Positions 1-5,010 of a stretch of DNA of 5,080 nucleotides are shown piece after piece. The translations under genes and the position numbers were made by a program. The first letter of the stretch is position 1; each line of letters begins with the position of its first letter. Location: contig CAYWMN010000263.1 of the NCBI GenBank assembly GCA_964459065.1, positions 1 to 5,080 of the forward strand, in the 5' to 3' direction. The notes under the pieces are model-generated. The model saw only the letters and a list, made by a program, of their open reading frames with translations, was not told where the DNA came from and made no database searches. This stretch comes from JAMCXS01 sp964459065. GTDB taxonomy: Bacteria; Acidobacteriota; Terriglobia; UBA7540.

Positions 1-54
1 AACCCGCCGGGCGGCCGGTCGTGACGCATTCCGGGCGTGTGACGGCGGCGCTTG

Positions 55-1179
55 CTAGAGGGGCAGGCCGCGGTAGAAGCGTGCCAGCGCGGCGATGTTT
101 CTATCGTTCGTGCTGAAGGCTCCTTCGTGCGTAAAGCTAGCGACCGGTTTGCTCAGGTATTCTTGAATCGGGAGCGGAAGTGAATTGGCTCGGGGCTTGG
201 CAAAGCCATAGAGGTTGAGCTTGTCGTTCTTGGGGTCGGACAGAAACTTGTCGGCATGATGGCCGGGCCAGCCCACAACGTTCTGGATCATGCGCGTCTC
301 GGGCCCGGACATTTGCCGCCCCATCTGGTAGAGCTTCACGTCGGGCGATTCGTTCATCAGCCAGTCGATTTGCCTGAGCAGGGGTGAACGATGGATGGAC
401 GCGTCGGCCATATTGTTGACGGTAAGCCACAGCACGCACTTGGGGTTCGCGCTGTCGCGGCATCGCTTGATGTGCGCCCAGCAGCGGTTGATCGCTTTGC
501 GTTCGTACTCGAGCTTGTCTTGGCGGGAAGGGCGGCCGTTTGCGGGGAACGGCTTGCCGGTAAGCTGCGTGAAGAGCTTTTGTTCTGCGGGTATCCAGCC
601 GCCTTTTCGGAGTTTCTCCGAAGGGTTCCACACCCAGTCGATCATGGTGCCGTCCATGCCCGTTTTCCTCATGGCATCCTGCATGGACTTGCCCAGGTAC
701 TCCAGGTATTCGTCGGTAAAAGGAATATGGGGAGTAGAAGGCGTGCCGTAACTGAGGCCGGGATGATCTTTGCCCCATTTGGAATTGGCGCCCACGCAAA
801 AATAGCCCATCACCATCAGCCCTTTCCGGTGGCCGAGCCTGACCATCTCGGTAAGGAAGTCGTGCTTCAGCCCCGGTTGCGGAGGCACAAAGCCATGCCG
901 GTACCACGCGTAGCCGTTGCAGGAAACGGCAAACGTCTGGATCACGTTGGCGCCCAGCTCCTGGTACCAGCGCACGTGCTTTTCAGGCGATGCCTCGGCC
1001 CAATGCCCCGGCGGCGCAAAGCCCTGGCCCGCCCAATTAAAGTCAACGCAAAACGCTTTGATCTGTTGCGGAGCGGCAATCGCGGGCGCCGCATGAGCGG
1101 ACAGGTTGATGGCTCCCACGGCCTGCCGAGTCCCTGCCGCTGCCGCGAGGCCCTTCAAAAAGCTTCTTCGCGTGACCAT
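55..1179 (-). CDS. Tat-exported TIM-barrel protein, putative glycoside hydrolase (GHL6-like)
   Basis: A 374-residue protein read from an ATG at 1179. A TTG start 30 bases upstream (1209) is possible, but AAGGGAGG lies 10 nt before this ATG, so the ATG is preferred. The N-terminus is a twin-arginine signal: TRRSFLKG with the arginines at residues 4-5, a short Ala-rich hydrophobic stretch (about 11-16) and likely cleavage after AHA (30) or AIA (36). The protein is thus expected to be exported folded by Tat. The mature part looks like a beta/alpha barrel: an ELGANVIQTFAV strand (about 74-85), then PGLKHDFLTEMVRLGHRKGL followed by VMGYFCVG (about 102-130). That order resembles the hypothetical glycosyl hydrolase family GHL6. 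GMDGTMIDWVW places Asp181 at a strand end, a plausible active-site acid; Glu277 in MNESPD is another candidate. Family assignment is from remembered motif resemblance, and the substrate cannot be told. No partner gene lies within the window; the next gene leftward is out of view. Confidence 0.82.
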   Translation of the reverse strand: MVTRRSFLKGLAAAAGTRQAVGAINLSAHAAPAIAAPQQIKAFCVDFNWAGQGFAPPGHWAEASPEKHVRWYQELGANVIQTFAVSCNGYAWYRHGFVPPQPGLKHDFLTEMVRLGHRKGLMVMGYFCVGANSKWGKDHPGLSYGTPSTPHIPFTDEYLEYLGKSMQDAMRKTGMDGTMIDWVWNPSEKLRKGGWIPAEQKLFTQLTGKPFPANGRPSRQDKLEYERKAINRCWAHIKRCRDSANPKCVLWLTVNNMADASIHRSPLLRQIDWLMNESPDVKLYQMGRQMSGPETRMIQNVVGWPGHHADKFLSDPKNDKLNLYGFAKPRANSLPLPIQEYLSKPVASFTHEGAFSTNDRNIAALARFYRGLPL

Positions 1180-1189
1180 CCTCTTCTTG

Positions 1190-1197
1190 CCTCCCTT
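1190..1197 (-). promoter_or_regulatory. Shine-Dalgarno site of the Tat-signal protein gene
   Basis: Minus-strand AAGGGAGG lies 10 nt before the ATG at 1179. It lies inside the N-terminal extension that the alternative TTG start at 1209 would give. The extension would also push the twin arginines away from the N-terminus, so this site decides in favour of the ATG. Confidence 0.6.
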
Positions 1198-1491
1198 GAT
1201 GCAACTCAAACCCCGGAACAGTCCGGAGGCTTTTCTCTTTCAATTCGCGTCCATCCATCCGGCGGCAACAGCCAACGCGGATGGGCGTCCAGCAACAAGG
1301 CCCCACGCTTTATTCGGCCACAAGGCAATGCCGGCCGGAAAGAAAAGGCCGCCGCAGGCGCGGCACAGCGCTAGAATACAACGCCGTGAACGTGCATCGC
1401 CAAAAAAACGCGGAACTCAACGCCGGAGGTTCGCGCTAGTAGCGGGCTGATCTCGCGTATTGCCCGACGCCGGCGTCTGAACCTGAACTTT

Positions 1492-1521
1492 AGTACAGTA
1501 TCCGGCAAGGGCCATTGCCAA
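1492..1521 (-). promoter_or_regulatory. Weak candidate promoter for the Tat-signal protein gene
   Basis: On the minus strand TTGGCA (1516-1521, five of six matches to TTGACA) is followed after 18 nt by TGTACT (1492-1497, four of six matches to TATAAT). Transcription would give a leader of about 300 nt before the ATG at 1179. This is a by-eye match in a spacer long enough to give chance hits; a closer, weaker TATTCT at 1373-1378 is an alternative. Confidence 0.22.
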
Positions 1522-1585
1522 CTCAATAACGACAGAGGTGCAAGCCTACCCCTGCCGGTGGCGGGCCGCACGCCTGCGCCGAAAT

Positions 1586-1618
1586 GCCCCGCAAGGGCAA
1601 TGCCCTTTAGTCCGGGGC
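1586..1618. repeat. Compound hairpin GCCCCG...AAGGGCA/TGCCCTT...CGGGGC
   Basis: An inner perfect palindrome AAGGGCA-A-TGCCCTT (1593-1607) is nested inside an outer pair GCCCCG (1586-1591) and CGGGGC (1613-1618). The nesting gives a two-tier stem with asymmetric unpaired bases (TAGTC) on the right. There is no T-run on either side, so it is unlikely to be an intrinsic terminator; a dispersed intergenic palindrome is more likely. Further short complementary arms follow at 1657-1662 and 1674-1679 (CGCCGC/GCGGCG). Confidence 0.6.
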
Positions 1619-1730
1619 GAGGGGTCCCGTAAATCGTAGCAGCCTTGCCTGCTGTTCGCCGCCGGGGAGCACAGCGGCGGAAGTTTGTTTGGAAATGACT
1701 GAAATGGAAGGAGAAAAGGCTGTAAATCAA

Positions 1731-1758
1731 GCCACGGCACAAGATTTTGTGCCGTGGC
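1731..1758. repeat. Perfect 12-bp-stem palindrome with GCCACGGCAC core
   Basis: GCCACGGCACAA is followed by a 4-nt loop GATT and its exact complement TTGTGCCGTGGC. The core is shared with the palindromes at 2273-2292, 3225-3300 and 5011-5080, so this is one member of a repeat family in this window. No T-tract follows on either strand, which argues against a simple terminator. A REP/BIME-type dispersed palindrome is the best description. Confidence 0.8.
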
Positions 1759-1810
1759 CCCCAACTGGCGTCTCTTTTGCTGATTAAAGAATTATGGCGT
1801 TCGCACTGAA

Positions 1811-1865
1811 GGGACAGAGAAACACTTTAGGGCAGTACGGGTTACACGGAAGGATTCTCTGTCCC
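1811..1865. repeat. 11-bp inverted repeat GGGACAGAGAA / TTCTCTGTCCC
   Basis: GGGACAGAGAA (1811-1821) and its exact complement TTCTCTGTCCC (1855-1865) enclose 33 nt. A second partial partner CTCTGTCC sits at 1873-1880 and is followed by GTTTTT (1881-1886), so the left arm can pair with either. Ends beginning GGGACAG recall the repeats scattered with IS200/REP-associated transposases, but no transposase is present. It may be a miniature non-autonomous element or a weak plus-strand terminator. Confidence 0.5.
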
Positions 1866-1920
1866 CCCTCCACTCTGTCCGTTTTTATATGCCGAGTTGA
1901 TTCCCTCGTCAAGGAACGAA

Positions 1921-1963
1921 GGTTCTATGGAAATAGAACCATAGTTCTATTTCCGTCATTTTT
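1921..1963. repeat. Overlapping three-arm palindrome followed by T5
   Basis: Three arms alternate: A is GGTTCTAT (1921-1928), B is GGAAATAGAACC (1929-1940) and C is GTTCTATTTCC (1944-1954). A pairs with the 3' part of B (8 bp, loop GGAA). The GGAAATAGAAC of B pairs perfectly with C (11 bp, loop CATA). The two pairings are mutually exclusive. TTTTT lies 4 nt after arm C (1959-1963), so B:C could act as a weak terminator on the plus strand and A:B as the anti-terminator. As DNA it reads as overlapping operator half-sites, including GAAC-N4-GTTC. It is AT-rich, in contrast to the neighbouring GC-rich palindromes. No gene starts close by on either strand, so a function is not assigned. Confidence 0.6.
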
Positions 1964-2072
1964 ATCCGCTGATTCTGCTCCAATTCCTTGACGTCCCGCC
2001 GCCGAATCGCGAGCACGCAGACCTGCAGAACGTGCTCCCGCCCGCTCTCATTTTTCACGTCAAGATGGGCGC

Positions 2073-2116
2073 AAAAAAAAAAAGGGGCACCGCCCGTCAA
2101 CTTAGGCGAGTGCCCC
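2073..2116 (-). terminator. Strong intrinsic (Rho-independent) terminator, leftward transcription
   Basis: On the minus strand GGGGCAC-(T)-CGCC, a loop of about 10 nt, and GGCGGTGCCCC form an 11-bp GC-rich stem with a single bulged T, immediately followed by eleven Ts (the A-run at 2073-2083). This is textbook intrinsic-terminator structure for transcripts coming from the right. The closest gene on that strand is the cupin (stop at 2421), which would then have a 3' untranslated tail of about 300 nt. On the plus strand there is no T-run, so it is one-directional. Confidence 0.85.
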
Positions 2117-2247
2117 AAATCTTTCAATGATACTAGCCAAAAATAGTCTACCACACTCGGTGCGGGCGCAGGCCTAAAAGGTCTGATGTCCATGTAGCGA
2201 AGAGGTCCGCGTCTTTTGCGTTCCTCTGCGGGTTCTTCATTTTCTCA

Positions 2248-2367
2248 GGCCCGGAGGGCCGATAGACTTTAGCCCACGGCGTAAGCCGTGGGAACGCGAG
2301 CCCTATAACGATTTCCAGCTCTCTCCCGCCGGGAGCCAGTGGCCGCGCAACGCGGCCGGGTGAGGGG
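2248..2367. repeat. Cluster of dispersed intergenic palindromes
   Basis: Four hairpins follow each other: GGCCC-GGA-GGGCC (2248-2260); CCCACGGC-GTAA-GCCGTGGG (2273-2292); CTCCCG-C-CGGGAG (2323-2335); and GGCCGCG-CAA-CGCGGCC (2341-2357), which leads into GGGTGAGGGG (2358-2367). The second belongs to the GCCCACGGC family also present at 1731 and 3225. The last two together look like the CTCTCCC...GGTGAGGGG type of intergenic repeat common in Acidobacteriota and some other GC-rich genomes. None carries a T-tract. An open frame runs through the block, but it is composed of these repeats. Confidence 0.65.
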
Positions 2368-2420
2368 TCACTCTGTAGACGCGCCGTCCCCACCGCCCGA
2401 TGGAAGTGAGAGCGTGTCCA

Positions 2421-2837
2421 TTACTTTGAGGGGCCCGGGTGATCATCCTTGATGATTTTGAGCTGATCGGGGGCATTCGGCACCAGGCAGAGGAACTCGA
2501 AGGGAGCTTCGATCACCTGATAATAATGCGGCGTGCCGGCCGGAATGTAGAGGACGTTGCCGCTGCGCACGTCGTGCACCTTGCCGCCGATTCCCACCTC
2601 GGCGCGTCCGCGCAAGACGTACTGCTCATGTTCCACCGTGTTGGTATGGCTGGGTATTCCGCCGCCCTTGCCCATAACGAAGCGCCGCATCGCAAAATGC
2701 GGGGCGCCGTCCTCCGGGCCGATCAGGACTTGCATCTGCGTGGCGCTCCCGGCAGCGACATCTTTTAGCCCCACCGCCTCGGTTCGCTTTACCACGCCCT
2801 CGGTGTGCTTCCTTCCCTGGGCTTGTTCTCTGGCCAT
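2421..2837 (-). CDS. Small single-domain cupin protein
   Basis: A 138-residue protein with one conserved beta-barrel cupin domain. Motif 1 is GGIPSHTNTVEHEQYVLRG (about 59-77) with His64, Glu69, His70, Glu71 and Gly77. Motif 2 is GNVLYIPAGTPHYY (93-106) with Pro99, Gly101 and His104. His64, Glu69 or Glu71 and His104 are the likely metal ligands. The usual second His of the HxH pair is Asn66 here, while His70 (of VEHE) is kept, as in many HTHPWEHE-type cupins. The length fits a stand-alone cupin, which may be an enzyme, an isomerase or a sugar/ligand-binding protein; the family is too diverse to name a substrate. There is no signal peptide, so it is probably cytosolic. GGGGGA lies about 10 nt before the ATG. 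A clear promoter and dyad sit directly upstream and a strong terminator about 300 nt downstream, so it is probably transcribed alone. Confidence 0.9.
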   Translation of the reverse strand: MAREQAQGRKHTEGVVKRTEAVGLKDVAAGSATQMQVLIGPEDGAPHFAMRRFVMGKGGGIPSHTNTVEHEQYVLRGRAEVGIGGKVHDVRSGNVLYIPAGTPHYYQVIEAPFEFLCLVPNAPDQLKIIKDDHPGPSK

Positions 2838-2850
2838 GCTCTAATCCCCC

Positions 2851-2864
2851 ATCCAATGTTGGAT
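2851..2864. promoter_or_regulatory. Perfect 14-bp dyad, candidate operator of the cupin gene
   Basis: ATCCAATGTTGGAT is an inverted repeat of two 6-bp arms (ATCCAA/TTGGAT) with a 2-bp centre. It lies just downstream of the extended -10 element, over the expected transcription start and early leader. A repressor bound here would block transcription. No regulator gene is nearby, so the protein that would bind is unknown. Confidence 0.5.
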
Positions 2865-2870
2865 AACGGA

Positions 2871-2879
2871 ATTATAGCA
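2871..2879 (-). promoter_or_regulatory. Extended -10 promoter of the cupin gene
   Basis: The minus strand reads TGCTATAAT, a full match to the extended -10 consensus TGnTATAAT. No good -35 is seen at 17 nt (AAGTGT), which is usual for extended -10 promoters. The start of transcription should fall near 2864, giving a leader of roughly 27 nt to the ATG at 2837. Confidence 0.7.
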
Positions 2880-3073
2880 GCCGGGTGGCGCAGACACTTG
2901 CCCTCTAGTATCCGCGATCTCGCGAAGCAAGACGTTCTGGTTATGATGAAATGGCACGCGGCCCATCGTGATGACCCAGCACCGCCGCCAACGTACCTCG
3001 CCATTCTAAACACACTAAGCTTCGCTCGACGCAGACATCAAAAATCAATGTCCGCGCCACCTGCCGGTGGGCG

Positions 3074-3160
3074 GCGAGGAATCTCGCAGGGATGCACCTT
3101 CAGGATTCTCAGCGGATTTCTATATTCAGGGCGAGATTCCTCGCTTCGCTCGGAATGACA
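3074..3160. repeat. 14-bp inverted repeat with TCATTCCGAGCG-type dispersed repeat
   Basis: GCGAGGAATCTCGC (3074-3087) and its exact complement GCGAGATTCCTCGC (3131-3144) are separated by 43 nt. The right arm continues into TTCGCTCGGAATGACA (3145-3160); read on the minus strand the unit begins TGTCATTCCGAGCGAAG. This string is a familiar non-coding repeat of Acidobacteriota-like genomes (from memory, not checked). It has no coding potential and no T-tract. Confidence 0.6.
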
Positions 3161-3218
3161 CGGTGCCGTGGCCACCCGCATCATCTCAACCGCGATGTAT
3201 GCGCCAGCCGCGCCATTT

Positions 3219-3304
3219 TGGTAGCCACGGCATCGCCTTTATGCCGTGGGTTTGAAGGTTTGTCGTATGAAAAGCCCACGGCACGACCCCGGTGCCGTGG
3301 CCAC
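3219..3304. repeat. BIME-like palindromic array, left copy of a 70-bp direct repeat
   Basis: Bases 3219-3288 match 5011-5080 in the same orientation with one difference (T versus G at 3233/5025). Four arms alternate: CCACGGCAT (3225-3233), ATGCCGTGG(G) (3241-3250), CCCACGGCAC (3275-3284) and GTGCCGTGG (3292-3300). Neighbouring arms form 9-bp hairpins with 7-nt loops, and arms 2 and 3 can also pair (GCCGTGGG/CCCACGGC). Such alternating palindromes resemble REP/BIME elements spread by REP-associated transposases; that origin is inference. It sits just past the end of the FokI-like gene. Confidence 0.8.
3270..3300 (-). terminator. Possible terminator of the FokI-like gene, formed by the repeat
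   Basis: For leftward transcripts the 9-bp hairpin CCACGGCAC-(7 nt)-GTGCCGTGG is followed by GCTTTTC. The T-tract is short (four) and starts two bases after the stem, so termination would be weak. It lies about 66 nt past the stop codon at 3367 and is the only terminator-like structure there. Confidence 0.3.
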
Positions 3305-3366
3305 TCGATCCCGTTCGCACACATCGCCCCCTTCATAGATGCGCCACCCGGCGGGGGTAGGTCACA

Positions 3367-4773
3367 TTAACCTAGAGTTTCTCGCACGAGGTCAGCAGAC
3401 ACCACTCCGCCCACAGTAAAGAGCCGTTGGAGGCTGTCAGGCCCAAGACCTATTTCCCGCGGTGAGCGCATTTTCGCGTCTACCATAGCGACCAGGGCAT
3501 CCGCTTGCACAAGGCAGACCTCATTTACGTCAGTTTCCATCTTGATAGAGCGTATAGAATCATCAAAGTCATCGGCAAATTCGCTCGACACAAGGAGGTA
3601 GTAGATGTTGCGGAGCCGGCGACGCCTTTTTAGTTCCCGGCTTTGTGTGGTGATGTACTCCTTCACCGCCCTGTCGTCGGTACCCATGCTGTACTGTTCA
3701 GTCCGCACTTTGGCGTCCCAGAGGATCGCATAGGAATCATCGAGGCTCAAAGCTTGCCCATCCGGAACCCTTCCTTGTCCTTGACCAAGGAGCTTTGTCT
3801 CATAGCCAAGCATCGTAAAAGCGGCATGGATACTCTTCTCGAAAGCGCGTTCCAAGCTTGTTCCCGAGGCCCTCGTTGCTTCGCGCATAGACGATTCGTT
3901 TCGTGCCATCCTAGGCAAGAGTTCTACAATCGGCGGGACGTACCTCTCCAAGAGGCTGACCAGAGTTTCCTGGTCACTAACAATTACTTGTTCATTGTGG
4001 GAATCCTTGGGAACTTGTCCCTTCACCACGGGTTTATTTCCCCCGTAAGGGTTTCCACCTTTGAACCAGAAGACATGTTCGACCTCATAGAGGCCAAATT
4101 CCTTCTTGCTCTCGTGCGTGAACACTCGACCTAGTTCCTCATGAATGTGCTTGTAAGTAAGATAATCGGCTGAGGGTTCGCCTGTTGGCACCCACAGATT
4201 CATGTCAGTCATGACGTTCACGCTATTGGTATAGAACACTGGCCAAATGTTTCTTTCCTGGATCTGCCAAAAGTAGGACAGAAAGAACGGGATGCTACCC
4301 AGCTTGGGCCTTCCAGCTCCGGTACCGCCCAGTTCCACATGTTGGTCACCAATCCGTTTTACGTAATTGGCAAAAGCTTCAATCCGCGTTGAAGCCGTGC
4401 CTTCGTTGGTAGGTGCCTTGATTGCGGCTTTCAGCTCGGAATCGCACTCATGCTTGTCATGGGCTACATTGACTACCATGTTGAAGAACATCTGCCCCTT
4501 AATTCCCTTGAAACCCCAAAACGCGTTCCGCTTATTAATACCGTCGACTTTTGTCTTGAAATTAGCGAGATCGATATGCCCTGATAGGTAGCCGCCAAGC
4601 AATGGCTTAAGTTCAGCGTCGATTAATCTCACTCGATGCTTGTCCCGTTCTGTCTGGACTTCCATAGGCGTTCGGCCATCAGGGTTCTTCGGGGCGGCTA
4701 AGTAATCCTTCATCACGGCCACGGCACGTTGAATTTGGTCATTGCTAAGAACATGTTTGGGTTGCTCGGCCAT
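3367..4773 (-). CDS. Restriction endonuclease-like protein with FokI-type PD-(D/E)XK nuclease domain
   Basis: A 468-residue protein with start ATG at 4773 and a strong AGGAGG 9 nt before it. The C-terminal part (about 300-460) resembles the FokI cleavage domain. It has SLERAFEKSIHAAFTMLGY with acidic residues 308/312, then GRVPDG (Asp338) and YAILWDAKVR (Asp353, Lys355), the D...D-x-K metal-binding centre. Next come basic LKRRRRLRNIYYLLVSSEFADDF (about 381-403) and a closing helical/strand segment, in the same order as FokI's PDG...VDTK...FLFVSGHF. The N-terminal 300 residues are not recognised. They include NAFWGFKGIKGQMFFNM (83-99) and aromatic-rich FWQIQERNIWPVFYTN (168-183), and probably bind DNA or recognise the target. 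No signal peptide or membrane segment is seen. GC content is visibly lower than in the left-hand genes (one counted 60-base line about 43% versus about 62%), suggesting transfer. No methyltransferase is in view. Confidence 0.85.
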   Translation of the reverse strand: MAEQPKHVLSNDQIQRAVAVMKDYLAAPKNPDGRTPMEVQTERDKHRVRLIDAELKPLLGGYLSGHIDLANFKTKVDGINKRNAFWGFKGIKGQMFFNMVVNVAHDKHECDSELKAAIKAPTNEGTASTRIEAFANYVKRIGDQHVELGGTGAGRPKLGSIPFFLSYFWQIQERNIWPVFYTNSVNVMTDMNLWVPTGEPSADYLTYKHIHEELGRVFTHESKKEFGLYEVEHVFWFKGGNPYGGNKPVVKGQVPKDSHNEQVIVSDQETLVSLLERYVPPIVELLPRMARNESSMREATRASGTSLERAFEKSIHAAFTMLGYETKLLGQGQGRVPDGQALSLDDSYAILWDAKVRTEQYSMGTDDRAVKEYITTQSRELKRRRRLRNIYYLLVSSEFADDFDDSIRSIKMETDVNEVCLVQADALVAMVDAKMRSPREIGLGPDSLQRLFTVGGVVSADLVRETLG

Positions 4774-4782
4774 GAATAATTG

Positions 4783-4788
4783 CCTCCT
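4783..4788 (-). promoter_or_regulatory. Shine-Dalgarno site of the FokI-like gene
   Basis: A perfect AGGAGG on the minus strand with 9 nt to the ATG at 4773, which fixes this start. Further upstream, CATAAT (4841-4846, minus) is the only -10-like hexamer seen between this gene and the preceding ORF, but it has no acceptable -35. Confidence 0.8.
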
Positions 4789-4860
4789 ATTAAGCAGTTC
4801 GAGTGCTCAACAACTCTTATTCGTACTCATTCGCAAGTAAATTATGCCGCACTGGTTTTC

Positions 4861-4998
4861 TTACGTCGCGAGAATGTCGTATCCGCCAGCGTTTCGCTGC
4901 CACACAAAATTGTAGACCCGATCTGCGGCTTTTTCGGTCTCAGCATCAGTAAAAGGTGGTCGTGGAAGGTTCATGTACAGTCTGTCTAACATGAACAT
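4861..4998 (-). CDS. Short ORF or gene remnant, resembling a protein C-terminal tail (possibly HsdR-like)
   Basis: A 45-residue frame from ATG 4998 with GAGG about 6 nt before it, ending 87 nt ahead of the FokI-like gene on the same strand. The composition is protein-like: MFMLDRLYMNLPRPPFTDAE, then a Glu/Ala-rich helix and DRVYNFVWQRN. The pattern of an aromatic-rich start, PRPPFTDAE, and a helix ending VYxFVWQR reminds me of the extreme C-terminus of some type I restriction R subunits, but this is memory-based and unverified. The frame stays open to the right (GTG at 5076) through the 70-bp repeat at 5011-5080. Those codons are repeat DNA rather than conserved protein. It may be a real small protein co-transcribed with the nuclease, or the stump of a larger gene cut off by the repeat. 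Confidence 0.4.
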   Translation of the reverse strand: MFMLDRLYMNLPRPPFTDAETEKAADRVYNFVWQRNAGGYDILAT

Positions 4999-5010
4999 TC
5001 TAACCTCAAC

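Larger units (their letters stand above)
1198..2420. other. Long intergenic spacer (about 1.2 kb), palindrome-rich, no convincing gene
   Basis: No open frame here looks like a protein. The candidates are low-complexity, Arg/Pro-rich, or run straight through hairpins and a terminator. What the spacer does hold is listed separately: a weak promoter candidate, several hairpins of different families, an inverted repeat starting GGGACAGAG, an overlapping multi-arm palindrome, a strong intrinsic terminator and a cluster of dispersed palindromes. Around 2203-2238 there is also a degenerate series of GACGC/AACGC units (minus strand CGCAGAGGAACGCAAAAGAC), of the kind seen scattered in intergenic DNA. 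I see no tRNA or rRNA. Confidence 0.7.
2838..3366. other. Intergenic spacer between cupin and FokI-like genes (about 530 bp)
   Basis: The left end carries the cupin promoter region (2851-2879). The rest has no convincing gene: short frames through it are interrupted by or made of repeats. It holds a 14-bp inverted repeat (3074-3144) and a palindromic repeat array (3219-3304). It also has two copies of the 15-mer CGGTGCCGTGGCCAC at 3161-3175 and 3290-3304. The stretch 2900-3060 shows nothing I can name. Confidence 0.65.

Noticed and set aside
391..1374. Long plus-strand open frame of 327 codons
   Set aside because: It lies antisense to the Tat-signal protein gene, its product is Arg/Ala/Pro-rich with no family look, and it runs out into the repeat-bearing spacer; the minus-strand frame has the signal peptide, RBS and barrel motifs.
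1371..1742. Minus-strand open frames in the 1.37-1.76 kb spacer
   Set aside because: They are Arg-rich and run through the hairpins at 1586-1618 and toward 1731-1758, with no RBS or recognisable motif; treated as chance frames in GC-rich DNA.
1936..1947. LexA box (GAAC-N4-GTTC)
   Set aside because: The core spacing fits, but the central bases CATA do not follow the usual RNRY pattern and no SOS gene or any gene start is close; kept only as a hypothesis within the palindrome finding.
1909..2193. Minus-strand 94-codon frame
   Set aside because: Part of it (SPKLTGGAPFFF) is the translation of the strong terminator hairpin and T-run, and its end is the translation of the 1921-1954 palindrome; a gene would not be expected to contain both.
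2148..2393. Minus-strand 81-codon frame after the cupin gene
   Set aside because: It is made almost entirely of the dispersed palindromes at 2248-2367, so it is repeat DNA read as protein.
3643..4134. Plus-strand 163-codon frame inside the nuclease gene
   Set aside because: It is antisense to the FokI-like coding sequence, has no RBS and no recognisable motif; a shadow frame.
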